The notes under the pieces were generated by a model that worked only from the letters and a program-made list of their open reading frames with translations, was not told the origin of the DNA and made no database searches. Positions 36,401 through 51,400 of a stretch of 64,000 nt of DNA are shown one piece after another. The translations under genes were made by a program, and so were the position numbers. Positions within the stretch are counted from its first letter, which is position 1. Every line of letters begins with the position of its first letter. Source of the DNA: Limnoperna fortunei (taxonomy: Eukaryota; Mollusca; Bivalvia; Mytilida; Modiolidae); NCBI GenBank assembly GCA_944474755.1, contig OX104120.1:19624492-19688491 (forward strand), read 5' to 3'.

Positions 36401-39400
36401 GCAAAGCATTTGTACAATTAAACAAATGAGGACTACATGAGAAAGCATTAATCTAGAGGCAGTGTGTGTATGTTTATTGGCAAGGGGTAACAATAATTTA
36501 AATAGGTTCCTGAAAACACATACTTTCAATCTTTATGGTGAAATAAGGCCACCAAGACCAATTTATAGGATAAATATTAATAATTGGTATTTTATTTTGC
36601 GAGACAAGGATTATCAGGATTTCAGTTCAGCTCAGAAGAACAATCTGATATGGACCTGATAATCCATGTTGATAAAAAAAAAATCCACTTTCATATTTTT
36701 GACATATTTTAGTTATTTTGTTTTGTAAGTGTGGTTATTACTATAAGAATCTGTGCACTACTTCTTTGTACAATTGTTATGTGTAATGGGGTCTTACATG
36801 ACGTAACTTCAATACAACATTCCTACAAAACTGTGAAGGCGTTAGAACCAGCAGAATTTCAAATGAATCGAGTCCACTCTGCCCCCCGTCACTGCAACTT
36901 ACTTAATCCAAAACCATTAACAGACACTGGACTGTGAAATTGAGGTCAAGGTCAGGTGGCACCTACCAGACAGTCATATTCTATTCATCAGCAACCTATA
37001 TACCAAATATTGTCATCCTACCATGCATGGTTACAGAAGAAAAAAAAATTTACTTGAATGTAGTCACTGGACTGTGAAATTGAGGTCTTAGTCAGTTGAC
37101 ACCTACTAGACAGTCATGTACTATTCATCAGCAACTTATATACCAAATATTGTCATCCTAGCATGCATGGTAATAAGAGAAACTGTCATAATCCAAAAAG
37201 TTTAACATAGTTGCTGGACCGTTAAATTGAGGTCAAGGTCTGGTGACAGGTGCCTGACTGGCAAGTACTCATAATAAGCTACCATTGGACCAAATTTGAT
37301 GGACCTAGGTCTTAGGCTTACAAAGATATGAATCGAGATATCCAAGTGTTGATGCTGCCACCACCGGATTACCATATCTATGTCTCTCCTCCAGTGATTA
37401 TCGTCCGACAAAAACTATATTATTGTTTCTTCAATGAAGTAAACGATTTTGATTGTGATTTCTTTCACCGACTTGGTGTGCATGCAGTTATTCAGTTTAC
37501 AACTACAGATATTGGTAAATCAATCCATACAAAGTGATATAATGATGCTTAAATGTATCCCGGAAATAGTAAATATAAATTTCGGCCTTCATAACACCAG
37601 TAATAAGTTGTCTAAAGAGCTATGGTCTATCAACTATACATCATCAGAGTGGCCAGGAGTGGGTATTGTATGTACATTCTTCATTTTTGTTATTTAGGAG
37701 ACTACTAAGATAATTTTATTGGTAGTAAAGATCAAAGAAACAAATTAAAAAAAAAAGATGTAATTACTGTTTCATTGTATACAATACTGCAGTGTGTCTA
37801 CTCACCTGTCTGTTAGCTTGGTTACAGGTGTATTCAGTGAGGTATTGATTGTAGGTGTAGCTAAGTTAGGGTTACTACAAACTGGTGTTGATGTCAATTT
37901 TCCAAACGGTAACTCTGGACTATTTAGAAACTGAGATGGAGAAAAGGGTAAGTTCTTTATAGGGGTACCAGTTGGGGTGACTGGTTCTTTTTTCACTTCA
38001 GTTGGAGTTGCAGGAAGCACTGGTTTCCGGTTTTCTATGTCAACATTAATCGGTTCCCTTTTTATGGGATATGGAGGCTTCTGCAGATTGTCTGAATCAG
38101 TGGATGAGGAGTTGACTGGATTAAAATGGCAATGCTGCAAAAAAAAAATGAAAATTTTTAAAGTATTATTTTAATAACAGCTTTCATAATAGGAATTCTC
38201 TAAAGAAAGGTAGGCTGACACACAGAGTTTTTATTTGTTTATAGATTTCATCGAAACAGTAACACAATTTCTGGAAGTTTGTGTTCTATAACATGAATGT
38301 TTTACTTTAAATTTGCTAATAAATTTCTTGCACTGTGCATGGTTCTTTTTGGAATAAATTAACATTAAAAAAATATTACATTTACTTGTGTGGTTTTCTT
38401 TTAATTTCAATAATACTGCATGTCTCAATTAACATAAGTAGTAATGGATTTCTGATTGTAATATTATTTTTTTAATTTGATTTTATAATCTGAATGGAAC
38501 AATTACGAGTCTGAATTAGAATCAAGAATGTAAATTTATGTCTATTTATCTCTAAACACTAATCAGGACATGACTATTACTTATTGCTAGATGTATAGAT
38601 TCCATTATTGCTAGATTATAGATTCAATGTATGTATGTGCTATTTGTACTGAAGTTAATTGTTTGACATTGATGCAAAATAATTTTGTTTAATTTTATAA
38701 GCTCAAGTTATTGATAGATATTTTAATTTCGTTTAAATACTCAATACATGAGCAAAGTTGGTTATTTCGTATTACCTAACTTGGTTTTTCAGCACGTGAC
38801 TGATTGTGACGTCATAATAAGATGTATTGATGACGTTGACTATACATGAATTCTTCCGCAAACAACAAGTGACGACACTAAAATTGTGAATTGCAAATAT
38901 TTTTTGATAACTTCTAAAATATTGTTCTTGTTACTTCATTTTTACTATTGAATTTAAAATATAAGGTTTGTTTTCAATTGTTGGTTAGATTTTTGGATAT
39001 AAACGACTTTGGATCAATTTACGCTGCAACAATTGGCATTTAAAACTGCAGACTTTAGATTTTTGTTTTTTTTAATTGAATTACATGTTTACAAAAATTT
39101 ACTTAAGTTATCCATACCTTTCTCTTTCTTTTCCTCAGAATAGCTGGGGGACTAGAAAATCTTGACACTGCAGGAGAGCCTATCGGTATAAGACAACCAG
39201 GACTCTTTAGTTTTTGAATTGCTTTCCCATCAAATCTGATTTCTAAAATTAAACAAGTGTGGACACAAAAAATGTCTTGCCTGAATTCTGCATCAGTAAT
39301 GAAGAAAAAATTTACTTCATGAACAACAAGTAAATACCATTAAATTGTCATCACTTAAAATATACTATACATGGTTACAGAGGAAATGACATAATCCAAA

Positions 39401-42400
39401 TTTTAACGTAGTCAAATTTGATGGACCTAGGGCTTAAGATATAAAGCAAAATATCAAGTTTTTATGCTACCGACGGATTCCCATATATATCTCTCGTCTC
39501 CAGCGACAATGCATTGTCGCAGGTGAAACAAACAATTATTATTAATAAATTGCAATGTCAATTTAACATCAATATTTTGCTGTATGTTGATTCAAAATAT
39601 TGCTGGCTGGATGTTAAACACTGATCAACAGTGTTCTCTCCAGTCCATTTAGCAACAAGATGTTATTAACTAGAGGCTCCCAGGAGCCTGTATCGCTCAC
39701 CTGAACCTGAAACCAAACAACCCTTTTTTTATCCAGCATTTCTTTGCTATAAGGAATTGCCCAAAACTTCTACAAAAATCATTAATTTTGACCTTTTAAG
39801 GGAAATAAATCCTATAAGGAGGATCTTTTGATGGTTAGAGGGAGAAGGAAGGTTCACTTCAAATTTGCTGTACCTGTTATACTTTTTTAACTATCAGTCG
39901 AAAACTCTCTCGACCCCCCCCCCCCCTTTTCATTTTTCTATTTCAATCCAACGTAGCTATCTGGGTAATCAGGTGTCATGATTTGCACAATTTTGGTAGA
40001 GGACATCCAAAAGATGATGTTTGCAATGTTTCAAAGCAGTCCTTTCATTGGTTTAAGAGGAGAAGATTTTTTAAAATCAAGTAAAATTGATTAAAAAAAT
40101 GTTCAAGGAGAATAATTCTTAAACGGTTTATCAGACAATCTTGACCCTAAAGTCATTTTTGTAGCCCTCATAGAGCAGAACAATTAAGCAACGCTAACTT
40201 TTTCTCTAGTTCTAATAATTTTCAAGATTTTGAGGCAAAAACGTCAAAAATAATCAATTTCGACAATTAAAGGGCAATAACTCCTATAAGGAGTCATCAT
40301 ACAACTTCAACCCAATGGAGTGTTTCGTAGAGCTTTTGATGCAGATGAAGGCATGTCTCTTCGGTTTTCCTGTATCTGTTACACTTTTTTAAATATAAGC
40401 CAAAAACTGTATTTTACCGCCCCCCCCCCCCCATCCTCTTTTTAGCCATGGTGGCCATGTTGGTTAATCTGCAGACATGGTTGGTGCAAACTTGGTTGAG
40501 GACATTTGACAGATGATGTGTACAAAGTTTCAAAGCAGTACTTTCAGTTGTTTCAGATGAGAAGATTTTAAAAAATCAATTAAAACCGATTAAAATAAAC
40601 AGTTCAAGGGGAATAACTCTTAAACGGTTAATCAGACAATCTTGACCCTTAAGTCATTTTTGTAGCCCTTATAGAGCAGAACAATTAAGCAATGCTAACT
40701 TTTTCTCTAATTCTAATAATTTTCAAGATTTTGAGGCAAAAATCATCAATTTTGACAATTAAAGGGCAATAACTCCTACAAGGAGTCATCATACAACTTT
40801 GACCCAATGGAGTGTTTTGTAGAGCTTTAGATGCTGAAGAAGGAAGGTCTCTTCAGTTTTTCTGTATCTGTTATACTTTTTGAACTATAAGCAAAAAACT
40901 GTATTTTGACCCCTCTGTTCTATTTTTAGCCATGGCAGCCATGTTGGTTGGTCTGAGGCCATGATTTGGGCAAACTTGGTAGAGGGCATTTTACTGATGA
41001 TGTATGCAAAGTTTCAAAGCAATCCCTTCAGTGGTTTTGGAGAAGATTTTTGAAGAAAAGTTAACGACGACGACGACGGAGGCCAAGTGATGGCAATAGC
41101 TCACATGACCCTTCGGGTCAGGTGAGCTAAAAATGGCAAGATCCTATCCGTTACGGTGTATATGCTATAAGTTTTAACACTTGAAACCCCCATTCCATTG
41201 TTTGACAACAATCAGCCCAGATAACAAGAAAATTCTACTTCATTTGCTAGACCAAACCGATCTGTGATGGAAGCACTTAAGCAAATCAAAGGAGATTTTA
41301 CGTCATTTTTTACTATTAATTTACTCAACTTGGGAAAAAGACCACAAATAACCAGGACAGTACTGATAGTTCATTTTAAACAATTGCTGTTCTTAATAAC
41401 TTTTATCAAAAATTATAGTTATTAGGTCATTGAAAGCTTCCACCAATCTCTCTCCATCATCAGCTAAAAGTTAAATTGATTTTTCCTTCAATACAAAAAA
41501 TAATGTTATCTAAACTGTTTCGAGTCTTTGGTGAATGTAATGTGTTACAAACGAGCGTAAAGAGAATCAAGATCATAATAACTGGTTCCTTACATACCTT
41601 CAAAACCAAAACGAAACCTGTATAAACATTCTAAACTTAAAACTATTCTGGATTTCACTTTTACAGAAATCCAGAATTAAATTTTGAATAGGGAATTGGG
41701 AATAGGGATCGTAAATTTTGGAAAGTACAGGTTTCGATAAGAATGAGGGCAAAACATGCCCCCTAGAACTCCATGAAAAAGCCCTGGTGTGATAAGGATT
41801 AGTTGTTACCTGAAAGCTCAATTTTTAGTGTGATAAGGATTAGTTGCTCCCTCAAAGCTTACTTTCGCCCTCCTCTTTATCTTAGGAAGAGAAAGTACAG
41901 TATATCTGAGTGACAACAATCTGGCTATCACTCTCATACCCAGTTAATGAGCGGTTATCATTTGTGCTTGTTAAAAATACAACGGATGATGTATTTTGAT
42001 ATTTTTTCAATTACTTGTCTGTTTGTTTATTGGTTTTTTAGAATTCTTGGTGTTTTGTTGTACGGTCTTTGGTTCATTGTTAGATGTATTTTTTGTTTAT
42101 AGAAAATTTGTAATATACTTGGATTGAATAAATATGAAACCTTTTGCATGTAAAGCTGTGAATTTTGGAACAATCCGACTTTGGATGGAAGTTCCCTGTA
42201 TAAATTCTATAGAGGACAAACCACTAAATCCTGCATTCTTTATGTCTGTCGGACTCCTGTAAAACAAAAAAACATGCTAGTCACATGACAAGTTGTTACG
42301 CGAATCAAATACTCAACGAATTACATTTAATAGGCATTTATTTTTTTGTTTTAGTTTTGAAAGTACTTAAGTTACTGCTCTCAAATGAGGATACCTGATA

Positions 42401-45400
42401 TTACTCCCATTTAAAAATGCAAAAACGGTTCAGAATATTACACAATTAGCCTTCTTTAGCGTAAGAATAATACTGCCTATGATACGGTACTTGTCTAAGA
42501 TTTACGTCTTTTTCTTTGGCCATTACAATAGAATAGAATTGACAGAGGTCTATAAACTAGATTTCTTGTAGCTAGAATCAATTTCTGAACTTCCTTTAGT
42601 AATATTACTGCCATTTATTTTAATACAGAAGATAGTGATACAAGATATCATCAATGATAGCCATAACTAAGCCTAAGGCATTATTTTACTAATGTTTGTT
42701 TGTTTGTTTGTTTGATGGTGTTTAATGCCACTTTCAGCAATTTTTCAGCTATATCATGGCGTCCAGTTTTTATTGGGGGAGGAAGCCGGAGTACCCGGAG
42801 AAAACCCCCAACCTGCGTTTTACTTATGTGAATGTAATAATACTGCTTTGAAATCTGTAGAAATGTTCAATCTTTCAGCCACTTTTTATCAGACTAGGCC
42901 ATCCCATTTTAAGTTGTTTTTACATTATATTGTGTGACATTTGTATTTGCGGCGAGAACATGATACTTCTTGATACATGTATATATGTTGTTTAACAATC
43001 CATCTATGCATCACTAATTTTTTTTTTCTGCATGTACATTAGTTGTTTAACAATCCATCTATGCATTACTTATTTTTTTTTTCTGTGAATTGATTGACAA
43101 CCCTTGAAGTGATTTTTATCCCCTACCATTTTTTTTTCACACCAGACACTTTATTTTCCACAAGTGAAGTAGTAAATGTTAAATAAACAGAAATTTAATA
43201 AGGTACAGTTAAACCTCGTCTTAAACACCCTTGACTCGATGCCTCGAATATGTCAAAATAATTTTTAAGTCCAGGTATTGTCCCGACCTCTACTCGGATA
43301 TATCAATCTCTTTTTTTTTAAAGATAATTCCCTAACGATGAATTTTTTTAGTCAGTACAAAATTAATTAATGGCATTTTAATCTTGTATCAAAGATATAT
43401 TTGCTCTACATGTATGTCAAACTAACAATTTGATTTTACACCTATTAAACAGTTTACATGCTTACTGATTTGCTGTTACATTTTGAATTGGTTACTTAAT
43501 AAAAAGAATTGAAAACGCAAGCATAGTACCTGCATTATGGAGATTACTTGATTATTGGTTCAATACTGTCAGAATTTTTTTTAATGTTTAACTTAATATG
43601 ATAATAACTGAAAATTTGTTGTTTTGTTTCGTTTCTTTAAAGACATTCTGTTGTTTTATTTGACTTGTGTATAGTTTTCAAATACAGTGTACATAAGTCT
43701 CTAGTGTGAGTTGATTAGTTCTTCTTGACACTTTTTCCAAGATTTCTAAATCTTTCTTTTCTAAATAAAATTACAAATTGGATTACAATATAATTATTGT
43801 CAAGTAATTGACAGGGTTATTTATATCTTTGATCACACTACAAATACAAGTTAATGATGCTGAAAGTTTGAAACTAATATAAATGAAATGAATACCCTTA
43901 CATTTTTTATTCATCGCATAATGAAGATGACATCACACTCTAAACTATATTCACTTTAATTTCTGATAACTCGATATAAATAAATTGTACAAGAATACTG
44001 TCTTTTGATTGGTTGGAAACTATTTTTATTAGAGGATGGAAAAAAATCATCGTCATTCAGACACCCTTTGACATTATATATTACTACACAGAAAAATCTA
44101 AGATTTTGAGTTGATTTTTTTCCCCCACAAAAATGTCAAATTACACAAATAAAATTGTTGAGTTTATTCTAATGTTTGAATTTATTTTTAAGTCAACTAA
44201 AAAATATGCTACACAGGTTATATAATGTGCAAAATGGAGAAATATTTTTTGTTAAATATTATATCTCTCTCACAAACTTAAGCTTACCAAGGTTTGACTA
44301 ATTTTTAACCACACAATATCTGTTATATTTTAAACAGTTTATGTTTGTTTGATATTTACATACAAGTTTTCACAGATAGCAAATAATGTCTAATGTAATA
44401 AAGACATAGCTAACAGGGACAAAGTACAAAAATCAATATGCACAGGGGTGCAAAAGCTGAGTTGCAGTATTTTATTAACCAAAACTTTCCTTGTCTTCAT
44501 TTTAAGATTGTAATTTGGAGACAAAGTGAGGAATGGTTTCAGCAGGAAAAATGTAAGCTTTATCAACAAAATTTTCAAAGTTGCATAAAATATGAATATG
44601 TGAATCCTCTAACAGTATTGAACCATTGTGTAAAATTTCAGATATGTACTTGATGTAGTTTTTTTGTTATGGTCCATAAACCACTAATTCAAGAAATTTT
44701 CTAACGTTTTTCTGTCACTGTGACCTTGACCTTGAATGGATTTACCCCAAAATCAATAAGGTTCCTCCTCTTATGGTATGTAACAATATACCAAAGTTTC
44801 ATTAAAATCCGTTGAGAACTTTTTGAGTTATGGTCCGGAAACCACTAATTCAAGAAATTCTCTAACGTTTTTCTGTCGATGTGACGTTGACCTTGAACGG
44901 ATTTACCCCAAAATCAATAGGGTTCCTCCTCTTACGGTATGTAACAATATCCTTAAAATTCATTAAAATCAGTTCACAACTTTCTGAGTTATGGTCCGGA
45001 AACCAATTGTTGACGCCCACCTGCCCCGCCCCCCCCCCCCCCCCCCATCATCATAACAATAGCCTAGTTCAACTTCATTGCAACTCGGCTAAAAATTATG
45101 ATAGGTACTTACTGGACTGTTGCATCTTTGTAATAATACCGATTAGGGAATAGTCTGACAGGATGGATACCCTGCATATCAACAAGACTACTAGGTGTAA
45201 ATGGATATGTATACAGCACTGGTTTTTTGTCTAATTCTTCTTCATACTTTCTCTTCATTGTAGAATTCCAATGATTCTTTATTGCATTGTCTGTTCTGAA
45301 ATGTTTAACAACACAATGATATGATTGACTGCAAACAATTAAAAAACTTGACAAGTCAATTTAATACTTAACCACACATAGGTCCGGAAATATCTGATAC

Positions 45401-48400
45401 ATCATACTAGCAATAATATGAATTTTAAAGATAACCAAAGAATTATAAAAAAGAAATCTAATCTGTTGAGTTTAAAGGCTGACTTCACGTCTATAATATT
45501 TTAAAAATACAGTCTACAAGGTTACCACACACTAAAAATTGATGAAGAGTATGGCAACAAAAGCTCTTACAGCTAAGAATTATAGGTTGATATGTTTTTG
45601 ACAATGTTTTGGTAGAAATTAAAGTGTGTCTGTAAGACACAAATGATGACACAGCCTGACCAGCGACATAAGGGTGTGTTGCATAGGCAGAAATGTTAAG
45701 AAAATTGAATGAAAATCAAAATCCATTGGTCCTTCATGTGTCCTGTAGGTGTACAAACATTATCCTAAACATGAGTTCTGTACCTCTAAAAATGAAGAAG
45801 ATAGCTGGACAAGACAAGTACCGCTATCTCAGTTATCTGATCTGCAAACTGATTATCTGTAGTTAAGAATATTTAATAAAAATCCTTTAGCATTCCACAC
45901 CTCAATAATGTGTTAAAACATTACACTAGCTTCAGACAGGAAGGAGAAGACAGCCGGACAAGACATGTACCCCTAAGTTATATGGTCTGCAAACTGACTA
46001 TCTGATAGTCCAACTATCTGTTGTTTTTGGGGATATATCACAAAAATCAAAATTCTTTGGCCCTGCACACCTCCATTATGTGTTTAAATACCCAACCAAA
46101 TATAAATGCTGTAGCATCAAAGCTGTATGAGAAGATAGCTGGACAAAACCTATTCCCTTACAAGCAAGTAACTATCTACAATTTGATGAAAATTTAATAA
46201 AAATTTAATAAAAGTCAAAATACTTTGACCCTGCACATTGTCATTTTAAATATAAACATTCTGAAAAAATATGAATGTTGTAGCCCTTAAGACCAATTAT
46301 CCCTAAGCACCAAAATAACTGGGACATGACATGTCTCAGATTTTGCTGATTTTCATTTCATAAGTTGCAATAGACCATTGGATCACTAAAATGATGACTG
46401 TTTGTTATGATTGACCACGGTTGCCATGGTAACCGAGGCGGTCATTTTTTATCATTTCTCATACTGCGAAATATAATATATTCAATTCCCAATTTTTTGT
46501 TCAAAAATCAAAGCAAATCCAATATAACATTTTATTTGCTTAATTCAATACCTCATTGACAATATTCAAAACAGTTTCAAGACTAAACATAAATGTGTAG
46601 TCAGAACGAGGCTATGGAATATGTCAAGAAATCATGGATTTTCTCTGAAATTTTTTTACCAAAAAATTTCCATTTTTGCCACTTATCAGACTCTATTTTC
46701 AGAAAATGCACCAATCACAAATACTCATGATGAATATAATTATATAAATTGATGATTAATATTCAAAACTTATAAAAATCTCAATGGGGTAACAAAAAAT
46801 CTCTTAAGAAAACACTGTTAAAGATGGCTACCATTGTAACTTGTGAAAAAAATCCATTTCTGTATTGTTCAATATTTCCACGAAACTACTATTTCTTAGG
46901 GTTAAATTAAATCATCCTTAATTATTATTTTTAACAGACATCCTATAAACTTAAAATGACATTGAAATCATTTCAGGGTACATTGTCTCAAGGTCAAGGT
47001 CAACTAAAAATTGAGCTTTAAAATACGAAAATCTCGAAGCAAAATCAATTTTTAAGTGACCTTGAAAACAACACAAGTGACCTTGAAAGTTTCTAAGGTC
47101 ATGCGATGTTGAAAAGATCCCTTTTAGGTACATATGATGACAACAATTGTTATCTTGGCTCATATTAGAAGTATGGTCATACATATATTTAAATATCGAA
47201 AAATTGCCGTTTTTGTTTTATTACCATGGTAACCAACTTTAACGGTGTTTTCTAAAGACATTTTTTCTTACCCCATTAAGATTTTAAAAATTTTTCAATA
47301 TTCATCATCAATCTATGTAATTATATTCACGATGAGTATTTGTGATTGGTGCATTTTCTGAAAATGGAGTCAGAAAAGTGGCAAAAATGGTAATATTTTT
47401 AACCAAAAGTTATAGAGAATAATGCCCTATTTCTTGACATGTTCAATAGTCTCAGTCTGATCACACATATATTGAAAGTGTTGTAACTGTTTTGAATATT
47501 GTCAATGAGATATTGAATTATGCAAATAAAAAAATTCTATTGAATATGAATTGATTTTCCCCTGAAAAATTGGAATTTGAATATCGCCCTTTTCACTGTA
47601 TTTTAATCGGCCCAAAATGGCTGCCACAGTTACCATGGCAACCGAAGTCAAATCATAACAAACAATCATTATTTTGTGATCCAATGGTCACTTTCAACTT
47701 ATCAAATGAAAATCAGCAAAATCTGAGACATGTCATGTCTCACCCTATATGGAAATCCTTTGATCCTTATGGAGAATTGCTGTTAAACTGTAGGAGATAG
47801 CTGGACAAGCCAATGCAGACAGATGTATGGAGGGGCTCCGGGTGGACATGGCCCCTTGACTTTTTCGTCATGGAGGCATAAAAATTATGGAGAAGTGCTT
47901 TCTCCTTAGCAATCAAACAGTGAGGGAGAGAGCACAACATACTAAATTTCACAGATTTGCAGTTGACATACTTTTTTTTCTATTGTTTAAACCAAATTAT
48001 GAATAATTGTGATTTTCAGGATAATTTCTATGTATTTTGCAACACACTAAACCTCATTTTTTATTTCTTCTACTACTTGTTTAAGGATGTGCTAATACCA
48101 CACAGTTTCATTGGACACCTATGCTCTGAAATTCTCATTAAGGTCATTAATGACTAATATATGTTATTCTATCATTAACAGCTTTACATATTTATTAAAA
48201 ACAACGATCAAAATTAAATATGTTTGGAAAGAACTCACTTTGAAAATTATAAATTGTTTATGATAAATTTCATTAAGGATTCTTGTACCTACAAGCAATT
48301 TTATTACAAAATATTTTCAATTTTAAGTAATTATTTCTCAACAAAGAGCTTCTTCTGTCTATTTTTACATACGGAATTCTATGGACTTATTTCACTAAGC

Positions 48401-51400
48401 TTCCAAGTCATCAGCTGATTTTGATATGCTGCTTAATCTCATACAATAAAAAAACATTCATTTTTGGACCCAAAAGTGACAGAGCCACTTATATTACAAG
48501 GGAGCTTAAGGTATCCTGACCACAATTGACCGTGTGATCATATTTTGATGTCCCGATATCCATTGTTTTTCAATGCAGCAGACCTCGGTAATGATCGGAA
48601 ACACTATTTTAGTAACTTTTTGTGTTTAAAACTGATAACATTGACAAAAAGTACAACAATATATTTAATTTGTATCTTTAATAAGCAATACATTATTTTT
48701 AATAAATCTGCATTTCTTGGTCGAAAAGAAAAATAAAGGGTAACTTCAATATGGGTCGGATACCTTAAATCTAGACTAGACAAAGTCGATCTAGCGATCG
48801 CTGATACCCCCGCTTTTGTGAAAATTTCTAACCTTTTTCGTGGATTGTGACCTTGAAATTGGATGGATTTCCACCAAAAATCAATAGGCTTCTTACCAAC
48901 AAAATATATAAGAATATTTTACAGTTTCATTAAAATCGGATGAAAACTTTTCGAGTTATTTTCCGGAAACAACTTTTTGTAAAAATTTCTAACATTTTTC
49001 GTGGACTGTGACCTTGAAATTTGACAGATTTCCCCCAAAATCAAAAGGCTTTTTACCAACCTTATATATAACAATATCCCAAAGTTTCATTCAAATCGGA
49101 TGCAAACTTTTTGAGTTATCATCCGGAAACAACTTTTTTGTAAAAATTTCTAACATTTTTCGTGGACTGTGACCTTGAAATTTGACTGATTTCCCCCAAA
49201 ATCGATAGGCTTCTTACCAACCTGATATATGACAATATCCCAAAGTTTCATTCAAATCGGATGTAAACTTTTTGAGTTATTGTCCGGAAACAATTTTTTT
49301 GTTAAAATTTCTAACGTTTTTCGTGGACTGTGACCTTGAAATTTGACGGATTTCCCCCAAAATCGATAGGCTTCTTACCAACCTGATATATGACAATATC
49401 CCAAAGTTTCATTCAAATCGGATGTAAACTTTTTGAGTTATTGTCCGGAAATAACTTTTTTGTTAAAATTTCTAACGTTTTTCGTGGACTGTGACCTTGA
49501 AACTTGACAGATTTCCCCAAAATCAATAGGCTTCTTACTAACCTGATATATAACAATATCCCAAAGTTTCATTCAAATCGAATGTAAACTTTTTGAATTA
49601 TCATCCGGAAACCAAATGTGGACGGACGAACGGACGGACGGACGGACGGACATGAGGACCACTATATACCCCCGACTCTGTCGAGCGGGGGTATAAAAAT
49701 ACTGCATTATAAATTACTTTCTCTAAACTAACAAGAATTGTGGTAATAAAATTAATATACCTTCCTGGTAAATACTTAGCGATTTCTGCCCATCTATTGC
49801 CCAGCTCTCTGTGTAAGGTGTATATCAAATTATCTTCTTCCTCTTTCCAAGCTGATTTATTTATATCTGGATTTAAATGATTATGCCACCTGTAATTAAA
49901 ATAATTTTGACACATATAAATTATACAAAATGAATTTAATTACCTTCGAGTATAAAAAACGTTTTCTCTTAATGCTTCATAAAAATTTAGGTGACTTTCA
50001 GTTGAAAGCGGCAACATTTAAAATTTGGGGCCCATTAAGAAAGACGATATAAAACGAAAACCCACACATAAATTTATGAAAGGGGTTCATCATGGGAGTT
50101 GATCACAAGATTTATGCCTTTCCCATGATGTTAAAAGACCGTATGTTGAGGAAAGTGCACTAAATAAATCAAGCAATTCCATAAATCATGCAATATAGGA
50201 AACATCTAACTACCCATCTTGAAAAGAGCATATTCCGAGCCTAATCAAAATAATATCCATTCAACACTAACAGCAAGGCCCTGGACATTTTCCCCGAGTC
50301 ATGCCGGACATTTAACCGGTCATCATATAAAAGTACAGAGTACTTTTAAAAAGGGCAGGCTAAGTAAGGTTTAGCATTAATACTTACTTTTTATTGTGTT
50401 TGCTTAAGCTGGGATGTGTATGTGATTTCAGAATTAAGGTCTTTTTAATTATTTTCAAGACCGTAGTAGATATTAGTTGTTGTTTTGTGATGGGTTCCTA
50501 TGATATATGCATCGTGCAAGAAAGGAAATGTATGTAGGAAAACATTCTGCTTCCTAAAATTTCTTTATTATAAGATGACATGTTGTCTATTCAAACAAAG
50601 TAATAGCAAACAACGTTTTTTTATGAACATTCGTGAGACATTTTCAGTAACCGGAAGTAGGAAGTTGTTTCAAAATTACAACAAATTCTGAACAGAATTG
50701 AATTTATACGATATTCTGCGATGGACCACGTTTTTTATGAGTTATTATTTATAGAATTAAATATTCATTTTTGTTCTCATGATTTCAATAGAATTTAATT
50801 TGAATTCATTTTCTCCAGATTTATGTAGTCAGGTACATTGGCGCATGCGTGATGTACAATTTTGACCACACATGTTTTTCCATCAAGTTTTCATATTCCG
50901 ATTTTCTAAGCAATATAACATACAAACAATTCATTCCTATTGTTTCAACATACTGTTTCAATAACACATTCTACGAAATGGATGAAACAGATTTGTACTC
51001 ATAATTAGGTTATCACCTGTTGTTTTAACCATAATACGTAATTAACACTTGACTGGAGTGAATGAGAACTCAATAAACACATGTCAGTGACAGGAAATAG
51101 CATTAGGGTTGATTTTTTAATAAAATATTTATATCTAACGGAAATTGAAGGCATTAAAACCAACTAAAAGATATTTATATTATTGACCAAGTAAAATATC
51201 ACTTTTTCAGATGTCCGAATTGACTAAACCTTAGTCGGACCACACACCATGTAAATGTCCAACAGGTCCGGCAAAAATTACAGTTTCCAGACCCTTGACT
51301 GACAGATACATAAACAAAACAGAATTCTTAACTTTTTAGCAAAATTTTAGTGAAGAATAATTTGCACCCATTATTGTTAGGTCACTCCTTTCAACTAACC

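Noticed and set aside
36462..36659. ORF MCVCLLARGNNNLNRFLKTH... as a gene
   Set aside because: It is short, has no domain, lies within a MYB intron on the opposite strand, and nothing supports a start or splice site.
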